Source of the DNA: Bacillota bacterium
Lineage (GTDB): Bacteria; Bacillota; Clostridia; Peptostreptococcales; Anaerovoracaceae
NCBI GenBank assembly: GCA_017621195.1
Contig: JAGATO010000082.1
Location: forward strand, 1-6,182
Length of the DNA stretch: 6,182 bases
Reading direction: 5' to 3'
The notes below the pieces were generated by a model that had not been told where the DNA came from, did not search any database, and saw nothing but the letters and a program-made list of their open reading frames with translations. How positions within the stretch are numbered: position 1 is the first letter of the stretch; each line of letters opens with the position of its first letter. Both the position numbers and the translations under genes were made by a program. Positions 5,675 to 6,182 of the stretch are shown one piece after another.

Positions 5675-6103
5675 ATGAAATCTTACATCGCAAAGCCTCA
5701 GGAAGTGGAAAGAAAGTGGTACGTGCTGGATGCCGAAGGAAAGACCCTGGGCAGACTGGCCAGCGAAGCTGCTTCCATCCTGAGAGGAAAGAAGAAGCCG
5801 ATCTACACTCCTCACGTTGACACCGGTGACTATGTCATCATCATCAACGCTGAAAAGATCGAAGTGACTGGTAAGAAGAGAAAGGAAAAGATCTACAAGA
5901 GACACACCGGTTATCCGGGCGGTCTGAAGGAGATCACCTTCGAAAAGTTACTGGCAAGAAAGCCGGAAGAAATTCTGCGTCATGCCGTTAAGGGCATGCT
6001 GCCGAAGGGTCCTCTGGGCAGAGAGATGGCTAAGAAGCTGAAGATTTATGCTGGTCCTGAACACAAGCACGAAGCTCAGAAGCCGGAAATCTGGAATTTC
6101 TAA
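5675..6103 (+). CDS. rplM: 50S ribosomal protein L13
   Basis: This 142-residue protein is an early-assembling component of the large ribosomal subunit that binds 23S rRNA. It is full length and shows the family's standard landmarks: WYVLDAEGKTLGRLAS (15-30), LRGKKKPIYTPHVDTGDYVI (36-55) with the conserved HVD.GD core, INAEKIEVTGKK (57-68), KRHTGYPGGLK (75-85), and VKGMLPKGPLGREMAKKLKI (105-124), then Y.G..H.HEAQKP near the end. ATG 5675 follows AAGGAGG (5661-5667) by 7 bases. The frame is open 18 codons further upstream, but that part lies in the structured leader and is not L13-like. It is the first gene of the usual rplM-rpsI pair. Seven of its eight arginines are AGA, a bias absent from the non-ribosomal genes nearby. 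Confidence 0.98.
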   Translation: MKSYIAKPQEVERKWYVLDAEGKTLGRLASEAASILRGKKKPIYTPHVDTGDYVIIINAEKIEVTGKKRKEKIYKRHTGYPGGLKEITFEKLLARKPEEILRHAVKGMLPKGPLGREMAKKLKIYAGPEHKHEAQKPEIWNF

Positions 6104-6122
6104 TTGAAGGGAGGATATCAAA

Positions 6123-6182
6123 ATGGCAAAAATGCAGTACTGCGGAACAGGCAGAAGAAAATCTTCCGTAGCCAGAGTAAGA
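6123..6182 (+). CDS. rpsI: 30S ribosomal protein S9, N-terminal 20 residues (3' truncated by window edge)
   Basis: The visible start MAKMQYCGTGRRKSSVARVR carries the S9 N-terminal motif Y.GTGRRK.SVARVR. S9 belongs to the small-subunit head, and its C-terminal tail, outside this window, contacts tRNA in the P site. ATG 6123 follows AAGGGAGG (6107-6114) by 8 bases and lies 19 bases after the rplM stop, with no terminator between, so the two are co-transcribed as in most bacteria. All four complete arginine codons are AGA. Confidence 0.95.
   Translation, partial: MAKMQYCGTGRRKSSVARVR

Noticed and set aside
1..6182. Mobile element, CRISPR array, tRNA or rRNA genes
   Set aside because: No transposase, integrase, regularly spaced repeats, terminal inverted repeats or tRNA-like cloverleaf was recognised. 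The two gaps between genes (407-682 and 5403-5674) are accounted for mainly by terminators, promoters and the rplM leader.

Overview
The window reads as a chromosomal segment of a moderately GC-rich Firmicute, probably a member of the Clostridia. The clues are strong AAGGAGG-type ribosome binding sites, Rho-independent terminators, a tyrosyl-tRNA synthetase and ribosomal proteins of Gram-positive style, a long structured rplM leader, and no sign of outer-membrane genes. Genus cannot be fixed from the sequence. All genes lie on the plus strand.

Layout: (1) 2-406 is the 3' end of tyrS, closed by a terminator at 450-501. (2) 407-682 has no gene; it holds that terminator, an AT-rich stretch with nothing recognisable, and a plausible promoter (608-636) for the next operon. 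(3) 683-4793 is a tight three-gene operon with gaps of 12-13 bases: a MacB/LolD-class ABC ATPase, a secreted and C-terminally membrane-anchored protein built from about five Ig-like (NEW3/CARDB-like) beta domains, and a MacB/FtsX-type permease. A strong terminator follows at 4819-4852. (4) 4872-5402 is a small PsiE-family membrane protein. Its likely promoter (4779-4807) lies across the end of the permease gene, so the operon terminator sits in its 5' leader. (5) 5403-5674 has no gene; it carries a near-consensus promoter, two terminator-like hairpins, and a structured leader of the type expected for L13 autoregulation. (6) 5675-6103 is rplM, followed by the first 20 codons of rpsI (6123 to the window end).

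The most distinctive part is the ABC operon. The ATPase and permease would form a MacB-type mechanotransmission transporter. The third gene, where MacA-type systems encode an HlyD-family periplasmic adaptor, instead encodes a large extracellular beta-sandwich protein tethered by one C-terminal helix. Its substrate is not evident, and no sensor kinase or response regulator is next to it. The second point of interest is regulatory: at both the psiE-like gene and rplM, a terminator-like hairpin lies at or within a few bases of the predicted transcription start.
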